From Tetragonia tetragonoides (lineage: Eukaryota; Streptophyta; Magnoliopsida; Caryophyllales; Aizoaceae), in assembly GCA_038025085.1 (NCBI GenBank), contig CM076141.1, forward strand, positions 26,582,501 to 26,646,500: a stretch of 64,000 nucleotides of DNA. The letters run 5' to 3'. Shown here in pieces: positions 1 to 9,963 of this stretch. The position numbers were made by a program, and so were the translations under genes. Numbering within the stretch: position 1 is the stretch's first letter; the number at the start of each line of letters is the position of its first letter. A model generated the notes under the pieces. It worked only from the letters and a program-made list of their open reading frames with translations, was not told the origin of the DNA and searched no databases.

Positions 1-8
1 CTCTCTCC

Positions 9-280
9 TATTTATAGACAAAGAAATCTAAAGCTATTCGGAATCCTAATTCTAGTCCAAATAGGAAACTAACTACGAAACTGACTACAATTGTAAAACG
101 AGCTAATTAACAGCTTTCCTAATACCTAATGGACTCCTAATGCTACTAATAATCAGAATACTACTTTCCTAAACATATTCTAACTAATTAAGGAAATAGG
201 CAAACGAAATCAAACTCAAACAGCTAATTACTTGGCGCCCAAGGATCAAAACGCTGGAACAGTTTCCTTGGCGCCCAAGG
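9..280 (-). promoter_or_regulatory. Putative antisense promoter-like block: two CCTTGGCGCCCAAGG-type palindromes and a TATAAATA box
   Basis: On the - strand two near-palindromes (266-280 and 231-244) precede TATAAATA (9-16) by about 215 bp. The layout resembles the block at 1047-1171 and the U3 region of the E1 LTR, although the palindrome sequence differs. It could drive a third antisense unit beyond the left edge, or be part of another LTR cut by the window. The interval 17-230 is otherwise featureless. Confidence 0.35.
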
Positions 281-297
281 CTTCTTCTTTTTAGCTT

Positions 298-1030
298 CTA
301 GTCATCTTCTTGCCACTCTAACATAGTTACCTCACACTTTACCTCACGTGGCATTATACTGTTGGCAATGAGTAGCTCAAGATCAAGCATTAACGTATCA
401 AGAACTGGGTTCTTGGACGTTCTTGATTTGTCGTCTTCTTGCTTGTCCTTTAACGTACTTGCTCTTGCATCAGAGGCTCTACGCAAGTTGGAAGACTCTG
501 CATTAGCAAACAATAGGCGGTTTAACAGGCAAAAGAACAAAAGCCTGTCGGAGGCAACGCCTAAATATTGCATCCTTTTCAGAAGAAATAGCAAAGTTTT
601 CACAAAGTCGAACTAAGTCCACATCGACACCAAGAATCATGCTTTTGGCTTCTGCAGATGACAAGCCTAAGGATTTCCTGTACCGATCACTAAACCCATC
701 CCTCAAATAAGGCACAGCCGGGGGAAGAACATCAAACATATTAGTGATTGCAGCAAATTCTTCAACTAAAGGGCATACTTCAGAATTACCGAAACGGAAA
801 ACGTGCAAATCGGGGTCCCAATAATTCAGAGCAGATCGAAGAAGGGGCCACAATATTTTTGTTGGTCTTAAAGCCAACAAGGTAGAGACATGGAACGGAG
901 CCAGTTCAAGCTTATCTTCTATGGTCAGATTTTTGCACCAGGCATGGAACAGGTTTTCAAAGGATTTCACCATGGTAGAAGGTTTGAGAAATTTGAGAGA
1001 GCTAAAGTCTGAAAAGTGATACAACAACAA
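298..1030 (-). pseudogene. DUF7745-like antisense gene of E1, frameshifted
   Basis: The 5' part (503-1030) encodes 175 residues. The probable start is the internal MVKSFENLF rather than the upstream Met. It contains the block YWDPDLHVFRFGNSEV followed by CPLVEEFAAI, which resembles the N-terminal region of plant DUF7745 proteins found near retroelements. Coding similarity then continues in another frame (298-603) with a hydrophobic CLLNRLLFANAE stretch and a charged C-terminus, so one frameshift lies near 545-600. Function is unknown. The gene lies antisense to the retroelement, downstream of a TATA box at 1047-1054. The family assignment is by recognition only. Confidence 0.55.
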
Positions 1031-1046
1031 GCATCCCGTAAGTCCT

Positions 1047-1171
1047 ATTTATAGGCAAAAAATCGGGTCGAAAGAAGTCAGAAATCCGCGGAAAAAGCCC
1101 AAACCAGAGCCGTCAGCGGGTCTGGCCAGGGCCGCTAGCGGCCCTCATCTTCATCCCAGAACCGCTAGCGG
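1047..1171 (-). promoter_or_regulatory. LTR-like promoter of the antisense gene at 298-1030
   Basis: On the - strand there are perfect palindromes CCGCTAGCGG (1162-1171) and GCCGCTAGCGGC (1131-1142), a related GCCGTCAGCGGG copy (1110-1121), and then GCCTATAAATAGG with TATAAATA at 1047-1054, only about 17 bp above the first in-frame Met codon. The same palindrome pair followed by CGCCTATAAATA occurs in the E1 and B LTRs, so this promoter looks copied from an LTR. Confidence 0.5.
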
Positions 1172-1552
1172 CCCAGACCCTGGCCCAGATATTTTTCTCC
1201 AGTTGTTTCGACTCGCTCACTTGGTCTATTCAACCCGATTTAAGCCCAGTTTATGTAAAACGAAATTAGAAAGCCCGAGATTCTCTTAGTTTTATCTTTT
1301 ATGTTTTCTTTTTTATTATTTTCTTTTTTTGAGGGGTATAATATATGTAACTTTTGCTTTTTCTTGCAATTTTTACCATTTTTCTTAATTTATTCTCTAA
1401 ATTGTGGCCTACTCCCTACTGCATAACACATTGCATACTTAGAGATCTGACGGGCATAATCGAGTCATCATAGCATACACATATCATAAAAGTGCATAAA
1501 AAAAGGAGTTCAAAGGTTCAAGGCCAATACTTACCAGGCAGTCCTACACCGC
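1172..1552. other. Non-coding spacer between two antisense genes
   Basis: T-rich intergenic DNA. It is the expected 3' end region of the PMD gene (stop at 1553) and distal promoter of the next antisense gene. I see no ORF or repeat of note. Confidence 0.6.
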
Positions 1553-4325
1553 TCAACCGGAGTCATCATCGTCATTGTTGTCAGCCTCATCATCAACGGA
1601 CGGTCCATGGCCATAGTTCCTAGTCGAATAATGGAAGGAGCCTTGAGTACTGAAAGAGCTATAAATGGGCCTGCTGTTGTTAGGCCTTATATCCCGCCTA
1701 TCATATGCAGGTGCATGCATGGAGGTACCTGCCGGAAACCCCGCTGCGAAGAAGCTCTTTGTGGCCTGACTGGCAAAGTCCATAGCCACATCCTGATACG
1801 AAGGCCCAGCATGAGGCGCATCCCATCCAGGGGCATTGGCCCAACCTCCAGCCATAGGGGTAATAGTAGGCCTACTATCGAAAGAAGGCTGAAAGCTCGC
1901 TGGAGAAAACATCTCAGGCACAGGAATGTGCGGAACAGAAGGTCCGGGTTCTTCATCAACAGGAGGCCTGGTCACAGCTACAGGAGGTGAACGAGCAATA
2001 GACGGCCTGCTCGCCGAAGAAGCCCTTGCAGCAGAAGAATGCCGAGGTCCTACCGAAGATGAAGACTGCGACATCTGCGAACAATCAAGATCAAGATGTT
2101 AAGTTAAGCACTTCACTTAGCTAAGGAAAGGATGAAGATCTACTTACATAAACGGTCTTGGATCGAGAATTCTTCGCTTTACCCATCACCCGGCCATAGC
2201 CTTTCTTCAATAGGTGAATGAGCTTGAAGACTTGAGAAGTTTGCTCTCGGTTCAGCTACAAAAGAAAACAAAAGATAGGGTCATCATCCAAAAGCAAAGG
2301 CAAAACACAAGAAGGGATAGAAAGAAACAGACCCCCGTACAACAATCAGGCAAGGGCAAGCCCTCCATAGTCTCTCCATGTATGTAGAGGGAACTCCTCT
2401 ACTATACGTCCCCCACTCTCACCAATATACCTTACCTCATTAGTGGGCCAGGTCACACTTGGGGGCTGACCCCGAGAAACTCTAGAATGGGACCTCCTGG
2501 GACCCTGAGGAGCCAAACGATCTGCCTGCAAGACACAAAAAGTCAGAATATTACGCATATAACTGAAAAGACGCAGATAAACTTCTTACCTCAGAAGTGA
2601 GGTCCTGCATCAGACAATCCAAGCAATAGGCCAGGTACACAGCAGTGTGGTCCAAGTCAGCAATCTCCGGCTCCATAAAATCCGTGGCCGCCATACCACG
2701 GGCCACGACCCCCAAGTCCTGCATGCACAAGCTGCGCAGATAGAACATGGTCATCGGAGGGTCCTCCGGAACCAAATGACTTCCCAAGGCCGGATAGACC
2801 AGTCGAGTCAAGCGATCCCCCAAATACCACACAAAGTCATATGGCCCCTCAAAGACCACACACAAAGAGGATACCCTAAAGGACTCCATGGTAATGTGGG
2901 GTGGAACCCCAGGAATACCATCGAAAGCGAACCACGAAACCTGCAGATCACCAAATCAAAAGTTCATTCACACCAAATGGACCAGGAAAAAAGATGCACA
3001 AGTCAACCACATACCACAGATGCGGCATAACTCTCAAAGGTAGCCCGAAAATGCTCCAAAGAGGTAAATGGGTGGTTATCTCTACCAATCCACCGTGAAC
3101 CTAGTGGAACCATCCTCAAACCAGGACGGTGAGGACCAAAAGCGGGAAAATACTCAAAAAACAACAACTGCCATACAAGCCAAAACAAAAGGATAAGCTC
3201 CAAATTCAAAAGCATGCATATGCAAAGGAAAAAGGGAAATATATGGGCTTACCTCTAGTATCTTGCACGGGCCCGAGATAGACGCCCTTTCACTCGCGGC
3301 TTAGGCTTGAAAGCCCGACGACACCATCTCACCAATGTAGCATAAGCAGGAGCACCAAAGTTGTACTCATGGACCTTGGTCAAGTCCTCCAAACATGTCA
3401 AGAGGCCAACTTGACATACGCTCTTCTTCTGAGCAAAAATAGTCGACCCCAAAAAGCAGGCTAGGAAAATGCGGGCTCTCTGCTCCTCGGTAAGCCCCTG
3501 CTCCGCTAAAGCCGCCCATAACCGCGGCAAGGAAACCCGATCATCTCTGAAATGGGCAGACACAGGCCCGTAAAGCTCAAGTAACATGTCACTCTGTCGA
3601 TGGTAGTCCACGTCGTACTGAATACCACGCCCTCTAAAGGATAAGCCCGTCAGCACAACAAACTAATAAGGGGTGGGGAACATCTCCCCTATAGGCGTAT
3701 GGAAAGTGTTCATAGTATCCCAAAACCTCTCCAATAACCCCCTGGCAATAATCCTAGTATCCCCAGATTGACAAGCCGGGATAACAGTCAAGAAGTGCCC
3801 AAAACTTGAGCCCAATACCATACCCCTAGCTCCCACCGAAAATGTCTCCAACATCATAGTCCAATGGGAAGTAGACCCATGAGCCTGCAACAAAACACCA
3901 ATACCCTAGCCAAACAAACAAAATTTTCTCAACACCCCATATATTATAAATACAGCCAAAATAATTCCAGACAAACTATATACAGCTGACCACCAATCCA
4001 GTACAAGTCCCAATTTGTTCGTGTGCCGAATCACTAACAGTTCGAATTTTCAGTTCAAAAAAATATACTGGACAGAAAAAAAGAGAGTCAGAAAACATAC
4101 TATCTCAGGGTTAGACAGATGACTCTGCCTGTCCAGTAGCAAGGTACTACGGCCCCAAATCCCAGCCGGGCGCCAATCCAGCCGCATGAACGAGTCCTGG
4201 TATAAACGCGCCCCGTCTGCATGACGAGCCGAAGGCGTACTAGTAGAAGGAAGCGCAGTACGAAAAAGGTCCCGGTTCTCCTCCTCCTCACCCATGGGAC
4301 GTTTTCCTTTGTCTGCGGGAGCCAT
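1553..4325 (-). pseudogene. Seven-exon plant mobile domain (PMD) gene, antisense inside E1
   Basis: Exons on the - strand: 4325-4101, 3884-3253, 3167-3015, 2940-2590, 2525-2436, 2255-2148, 2074-1553. All introns are GT-AG, and every exon except the second has a length that is a multiple of three, so all junctions are phase 0. The predicted product is about 690 residues. Exon 2 has the PMD signature (LLERFWDTMNTFHTPIGEM, then VLTGLSFRGRG), exon 3 has FEYFPAFGPHRP, and exon 4 has GPYDFVWYLGDRLTR. The last exon is a low-complexity Ser/Pro/Ala tail ending in an acidic run. PMD proteins occur both in host genes (the MAIN/MAIL family) and inside transposons; their biochemical activity is unclear. 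Two lesions are visible: an in-frame TAG at 3663-3665 inside the PMD, and a 632-nt exon 2, which implies a 1-nt shift near its 3' end because the frame there runs into TAG before the donor. Alternatively exon 2 uses another donor. Confidence 0.75.
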
Positions 4326-4963
4326 GGAAGGACAATGAAGCTTTCTCTCTCTACAAGTGGAAAATTAAAAGTTTCAGATTCGCAAGAACAAGCACTCTTT
4401 CAACAATGCAACCCAAAATTCTGCAACTAGGCGGAAAAATAAGCAAGTTCAAGACAAAAATCGAAGAGTTTGGTCAAGAATTGACTTACCTCAAGCAAAT
4501 TGGAGCACTCGACAATGGTATTGCTCGACAATGGCTCTCGGCTAGTGAAGAAGAAAAAGTGAAGCGTGAGGAAGAAAAAAAATCGCGACGCAAACAATTA
4601 ATTGGCTCAAAACGAGCGCCGTTAGCGGCCCTCATGAGAGCCGCTAGCGGCTCTGCAAGGCCTGCACGCACGGGCCCCTACCTACTGTCCCACGACTTTT
4701 TTTCAGCCCAGAAGCCGTTACTCCAGTTCGTTCGCGGCAAATATCAGTACCAAAAGCGCGGGTGCAACTCTCTTTGGCCCACAAATTCAAATTCGACAGT
4801 TGGCCCATTTTACGGTACCAACTATTTTCAGGTAAAACTAACCCAATTATTTTTGCAGGTCCCAAATACTTGAGCCCGGATGCATTCTGCGATGACTTTT
4901 ACCGCCCGGAATGTCAAAGTTATTTTAAGCCCGATAAATTTGTCGGCCTCCCCAATATGCGAA
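4326..4963. promoter_or_regulatory. Upstream region of the antisense PMD gene with the palindrome pair
   Basis: It holds GCCGTTAGCGGC (4618-4629) and a perfect GCCGCTAGCGGC (4640-4651), the same pair found in the LTR U3 and upstream of the other antisense gene. I find no clear TATAAATA between them and the start at 4325. A - strand GTAAGT donor near 4485 could mark a 5' UTR intron. Confidence 0.4.
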
Positions 4964-5280
4964 AAATCCCAATGACCTAATGTCCCAATATCCAGAACGA
5001 ATCCCAATGACCCAATGTCCCAATATCCAAAAAGAATCCCAATGACCCGATGTCCCAATATCCCAAAGTCCCAAAGTCAAAAATGTCCCAATGTCCCAAT
5101 GTCCCAATGTCTCAATGTCCCAATGTCCCAAAGTCACAAATGTCCCAATGTCCCAAAGTCACAAATATCCCAATGTCCCAAAGTCACAACTGTCCCAATC
5201 GCCCAATGTCTCAAAGTCCCAAAGTCCCAAAGTCACAAATGTCCCAATGTCCCAATGTCCCAATGTCACAAATTCGAGTC
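4964..5280 (+). repeat. CCCAATGTCCCAAAGTC minisatellite
   Basis: About 315 bp of an 8-9-bp unit (CCCAATGT / CCCAAAGT, with TCACAAATG variants) repeated with substitutions. It lies in the 3' untranslated part of E1, where Tat-lineage elements characteristically carry variable tandem repeats. The ORFs read across it are repeat artefacts. Confidence 0.9.
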
Positions 5281-5575
5281 AATCAATGATCGCTTAAGCT
5301 ATTGCGGTTAAACTGTCCTTCTGCGAGGTCACAAATTTCGGGTCAGTCAATGATCGCTGAAGCTATTGCGGTTAAACTGTCCTTCTGCGAGGTTACTTAT
5401 TTTAGGGTCAGTCAATGATCGCTTAAGCTATTGCGGTTAAACTGTCCTTCTACGAGGTTACTTATTTTGTATCAGTCAATGATTGCTTAAATCGTTGCAA
5501 TTATACTGTCAATTATTTTTTATATGTTTCAGTCAGTGATTGCTTAAGCTATTGCATTTAAACTGTTCATATGTT
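5270..5575 (+). repeat. Five tandem copies of a ~65-bp unit
   Basis: The unit begins TCAGTCAATGATCGCTTAAG and includes GCGGTTAAACTGTCCTTCTG. Copies start near 5276, 5341, 5407, 5472 and 5530; the last two are shorter and more diverged. Confidence 0.85.
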
Positions 5576-5581
5576 TTAACA

Positions 5582-5990
5582 ATTTTACAGCCGTCATTTT
5601 GATCGCGCTGTCTCGTCGACCTTTTCGTTTCTTGTGGAGGGACGGAATCTCGGCATCCGCCGAGTGGTGCTTAGTCACTGTTTGCTTAGAATAAAGCATT
5701 TATACTATTCACTCTCACCAGTATTACTTCCCATTTTACAGCCGTTATTTTTAATCGCGCTATCTTTGTTGACTTTTTCGTTTCTCGTACATGGATGGAA
5801 TCTCGACACCCACTGAGCGGTGTTTAGTCACTGTTTGTCGAAGCACTCTACTTTGATCATTCTCAAAGTATTACTAACTTTTTCATTCACTCTAATACAG
5901 GTCCCCAGCAGACGTTTAGACCATCTACGAGCGGTGTTCTATCCTGCTAACCTTAACCTTTATTTTCTCTTGTGTTCACAGAGATGAAAT
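5582..5990 (+). repeat. Diverged tandem copies of a ~140-bp unit
   Basis: Two clear copies start at TTTTACAGCCGT (about 5583 and 5712). Each runs through a GATCGCGCT motif, a GGAATCTCG motif and GTGCTTAGTCACTGTTTG. A weaker third copy extends toward 5990. This is the third separate tandem family in the E1 3' region. Confidence 0.7.
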
Positions 5991-6131
5991 CTTAGCACGC
6001 CACGAGCATGTCCCAACTCAGGTTTGTCTTCATATGCATACATACTGTACACTCTCACACACCGTGTGCACATCAGCATCATGCATGTTGCCTTCGGAAT
6101 ACTTTGATCTTTGCTTTTACTCAAGCTTGAT

Positions 6132-6146
6132 CAAAGTGGGGGCTTT
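6132..6146 (+). other. Polypurine tract of E1
   Basis: CAAAGTGGGGGCTTTT stands immediately before the TG of the 3' LTR, where the plus-strand primer of an LTR retrotransposon is expected. Confidence 0.75.
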
Positions 6147-7432
6147 TGTAGATGCCAAAAAAGCGCCTTCAGATTTCTCCGCAAAAGTCCGATGATGAAA
6201 GGAGTAATTTATAAACTTGAACGCTATTTTTGCTTTAATAAGAAAGATATGGTCTCAGGTTTTTCTTCGATCTCTCCTTCGTTCCCGTCCCATTCAAAAG
6301 CCCTATTGAAGAGCTTTCCATCGACACCTCTCATGACTCTTTCCGACTCCCGGTCGCCAAGTTGCGAATCAGGGGTAGAACCGTCTTTTACAGCCCAGGG
6401 GTAAAACGGTCTTTTCATATTTTTTGAAACATTAAAATTCCTCCGGAAAATTAAAATAGAATGGATGTCGTCATTATGACGACATCCAGCTGGCAGCTGA
6501 CAGCCGTCAGCGGCCCTGGATGAAAATCTAGCGCCGCTAGCGGCGCCGACTCAGCTTCAAGCCCGACTATTTTTTCAAGCCCAATTCAAAAATTTGGCTC
6601 TTTTCAGCCGTCCAGCCTTACTCCCCACGCCTATAAATACGACCCTTCTCCCTCAGTTCAAGACACACAGTCTACAGTTGACAACCTCTATTCTCAGTAG
6701 TATTGACTCTGAGCTTCCCCCTCTTTATTCCAAACTTGAGATCTTGTCTTTCAATATTCTTGTCAAATATTGCCTACAGTTCAGGTACTAACTCCTGAGG
6801 GCTCAAATTAAATTGCTTGCCTAATTGTTTATTTTCTAGTGGTCATAATGTAGATATCATGCTAGAATAACGTCTTTTATTGCTTTCTAAATATTGTCCT
6901 TCCAAGCATGTCTAGTCGTTGTAATGCTCAACATGTCAATCAAATGCATGTCTAAACAAGGGTTAAAATAAATGTTGTGATGCTTGTGATGAACCAATTG
7001 ATAGTCTAAGTCTAGGTTGTTAATCCGGTTTGTGTGGGAATCATGTCTTTAAATTATTAAGCAAACTTGAGTTAGTAGAGGCCGTCATAAAGCGGGCGAG
7101 TTGGGTGCCTAACACCTTCCCACCTCGTACCTTCACCCCTGAACCCTTTATTCTTGGGTACTCATATGTTTTATATGAGCAGGAGTCTTTCTAAAAATAT
7201 GATCAGTTCACTTATCGCGCTATTGGGTTGTTCCTTTGGTTTTGTCCCTTCGGCTTGTCCCTTCGATAAAACGCCGATAGCAGATTTGTGACCTCTTTCA
7301 TGGTTTTTATTCAATTCAAGTCTTTACAAAATCTTTTCTAACTCGACGGTTTCTTGAACTTATCTAAACCCCCAGCTTAGAAATTTTCTATAAGGACGCA
7401 CTCCGTGGCCGTAGAAATCCCGGATCCTTACA
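6147..7432 (+). repeat. 3' LTR of E1 (1286 bp)
   Basis: Starts TGTAGATGCC and ends CCTTACA; it aligns along its length with the LTR of B (53981-55227) and partly with A (32661-33426). U3 contains a 12-bp-arm hairpin (6463-6487), the palindromes GCCGTCAGCGGC (6503-6514) and GCCGCTAGCGGC (6533-6544), and TATAAATA at 6632-6639. Transcription would start about 30 bp further on. R and U5 fill the rest. Confidence 0.88.
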
Positions 7433-9386
7433 CGTACGTATGCTTTTTATTTGTTTCAAACTATACCTGAATCATCAATTTGTCATGGGGCTCATATTCG
7501 TTATAAATTGAATTGAAGAAAATAAGTTGAAGATATGTTCAAAATTATTGCAAGTTACTCCAACTTGAGTATAATGATTTCCAATGTTTGTCTTTGTCTT
7601 TTTGTACCCTTTACTCAATTACTCGTAATTAAGAACATGGTCCAGCAAGATAGTCATGAGGAGCTAAGAATACTGTTTTGGTGTAGGGGGTCGGAATTTT
7701 GGGCTCGGGATTCGTCGAAATTGTGGGGGGCATGATGCGGCTGATGTGGTGGTGGAGGGGTCGAAATTCTGGGCTCGAGTTCATTTAAGGGGTGGGCGTG
7801 AGGTGGATGATGTGGTGGGCGTGTGGGTGTAGATCGAGATCTGTGAAGGTGGTCCGGTGGTGGTTTCTGATTTGGGTGGAAAATGAAGACATTGCAAAGA
7901 GAGAGAAGAGGAAAAAGAAAAGGGATAAATAAAGAAAAGGAAAAAGGAAAAAAAGAATAATGAAATAGGGGAAAATTAGGAAAATACAAAAAATTAGTAG
8001 ATATAGTTTTGGAAAGTTTTTGTTCACACAATAGCCCGTCTAGTTATAAATAATAGATAAATGTGTGATTATAAAGGTGATAGCAAGTCATTGTGTTGAT
8101 ACTATGACTACAACTATAACCAGTTATGTATCTATTATCATGTGCAAAAAGGCAACTACATTAACTTAGAATAACTACAGGTAACAACATTAGTAGCCGC
8201 CTAATGCACATGATTTATATGTATAGTGACCCTCGAATTCACCTCACGTAGTACATACATAATTATTAAAGATATGCTGCATTTTTTCCTTCTTTTTTCT
8301 GTTCGGTCATGTATTTATAGCTTTTTTTTTCCTTCTTTTTTTCGTCCTGTCAAGTAGTATATACATGATTATTAAAGATCTGCTGCATTTTTTTAAATAA
8401 GTTAGAAGTGACCCTTATTGAAAGATAATTGATCCTTACTGATAGATAAGTGACCTGCATGATATTTCATTACACCAACCCTTCAAATAAAAAAAAAAGA
8501 TGAAAATTATTTGTATGTATAGTGACCCTTGAATTCAAATATGTGACCACTGTATTATATGTGTTTTTACTTGTTAATGTATGACCTACTATTAGATATA
8601 TGATTTTTTTTTTTTCTTTTTTCAAATAATTTAGTAGTGACCCTAATTTACTTCATAGTGACCTTTTAATCCATATAAGTGACTCTTGTAATATATGACA
8701 TTTTTCTTGATAATATATGACGTACTATTGGATATACAATCCATTTATTATTATTTTTTTCTTTTTTTTCCAAATAACTTAGAAGTGACCCTTATTCACT
8801 TCATAGACCCTTTAATTCATATAAGTGACTCTTGCAATAAATGACGTTTTACTTGTTAATGTATGACGTACTATCAGATATGTGATTCGTTCGTTTTTTT
8901 TTTCTTTTTCCAAAAAACTTAGAGGTGACCCTAATTCAGTGTTAATGTCTACTGTTCTAACGGGTAGATATGGTATGAGCTTTGGCTCCTTTTTTCAACG
9001 GATGTATAAGTTTCGACTCTATTAGCTTTAACTCCTTTTTTCCATTTAATAAAATAGACTTCTAATTAAAAAAAAATTGGTAGATATGGTACACCCTTGA
9101 TTTGTTTTCCTATAACTACATGGGATATAATATCAACAAAAAACAACTATTAATTTGGCAAGTAATATTCATTATATAAATCAATGATGATCAACGTATT
9201 TCTATTATGTCACACCTAATGGGTTATTATGTCCTAACAAAGCATCTACTAATATTGGTACCTGTAGTTATTTCAGGTTAATGTAGTTTCCTTTGTATCA
9301 CATATATTAGATACGTAAGCGATTATAGTTACATAGGGTTGGATGTTTTATGACTGTATAGTGATTCTTGAGTTCATCTAAGTGAC
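7433..9386 (+). mobile_element. Left part of a foldback-like DNA-transposon region
   Basis: 7435-8950 is a forward copy of sequence also present at 27048-27860 plus 30120-30880. From about 9100 the same repeat family runs in reverse orientation (GTACCTGTAGTTATTTCAGG near 9260 is the reverse complement of the forward unit). No transposase is recognisable. Proline/serine ORFs at 7654-8031 are low-complexity translations of a GT-rich strand. The region is AT-rich with scattered poly-T. Confidence 0.6.
8220..8950 (+). repeat. AGTGACC subterminal-type repeats, left array
   Basis: The heptamer AGTGACC or close variants recur many times within diverged ~120-bp repeats that also contain CTTGTTAATGTATGACGTAC-like text. 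Related arrays sit at 30190-31250 (same orientation) and 26580-26760 (inverted). Dense short repeats near transposon ends are typical of binding sites for DNA-transposon proteins. Confidence 0.65.
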
Positions 9387-9947
9387 TGTAGACAACAAAT
9401 TTAATGCGCAAGCAAAAATAAGTTGAACAAGTATAATTTGTATTGATTTGAATGTATAGGTTACAATCTCTGTATTTTCTATCTGTTACAATGAACAAAT
9501 AATATAAATCCTCTGATTCTGTCTCTCAGTTTGAATGTTCTTGAGCAAGGGTCCTCAAAGAATTAAATCTTGATGAATGTAGCAATTTTGATGGAGGGAA
9601 TGCTCTGGCAGGGCATTCTGCTTGTAGATTTTCCAACCTCTGAAATGAAGTGAGACTTCGATATTTATAGAGAGGAACAGGGAGCTCCAATCCATTAACG
9701 GGCTTAGTAGTCATGGACTGGCCCAATACTTTGACTTGATAGTCTTTTCTTATTGGTTTGGTCTATTTAACTATTTACTTGGCCCAACAGGTGTGGGTTC
9801 GCCCAAGGGTTAAATATAAGCCCATTTTGATGGCTTTTGGCCCATCTTAATTTTCGAGATTAATTAATTAAATTAAGCTAAATATATTTTAACCCAATTA
9901 ATTAATTCAATTTAATTAAGGCACTTAATAAATTTTTAGTGCCTACA
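9387..9947 (-). repeat. 3' LTR of E2 (left copy, 561 bp)
   Basis: Bounded by TGTAGACAAC and GTGCCTACA on the + strand. On the - strand the promoter TATAAATA reads at 9662-9669. Aligns end to end with 24189-24750. Confidence 0.93.
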
Positions 9948-9963
9948 AATTGCCCCCTCGAGA
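9948..9963 (-). other. Polypurine tract of E2
   Basis: On the - strand, CTCGAGGGGGCAATT abuts the 3' LTR. This fixes the element's orientation as - strand. Confidence 0.7.

Larger units (their letters stand above)
1..7432 (+). mobile_element. E1: 3' part of a Tat-type Ty3/gypsy LTR retrotransposon carrying antisense passenger genes
   Basis: The element runs off the left edge. Its right end is defined by a polypurine tract at 6132-6146 followed by an LTR (6147-7432) that starts TGTAGATGCC, ends CCTTACA, and matches the 5' LTR of element B (53981-55227). No gag or pol is inside the window; integrase should lie left of position 1. What remains is the long 3' region: two antisense genes (298-1030 and 1553-4325), then minisatellites, PPT and LTR. 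Tat-lineage elements are known to carry extra ORFs, often antisense, and hypervariable tandem repeats in this interval, which fits. The sequence right after the LTR (GTACGTATGC) matches position 27048 in an independent repeat copy, so the insertion edge at 7432/7433 is well supported. Confidence 0.85.

Noticed and set aside
1607..3098. + strand ORFs at 1607-1990, 2647-3030 and 2901-3098
   Set aside because: They are shadows of the PMD exons on the - strand, which have phase-consistent splice sites.
5015..5311. Overlapping ORFs of a Ser/Gln/Lys/Pro repeat protein
   Set aside because: All frames of the 8-9-bp minisatellite are open; there is no start context or non-repeat sequence.
7654..8031. 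Pro/His-rich ORF on the - strand (and its twin at 27237-27617)
   Set aside because: Low-complexity GT-rich DNA; frames not conserved between the two repeat copies.
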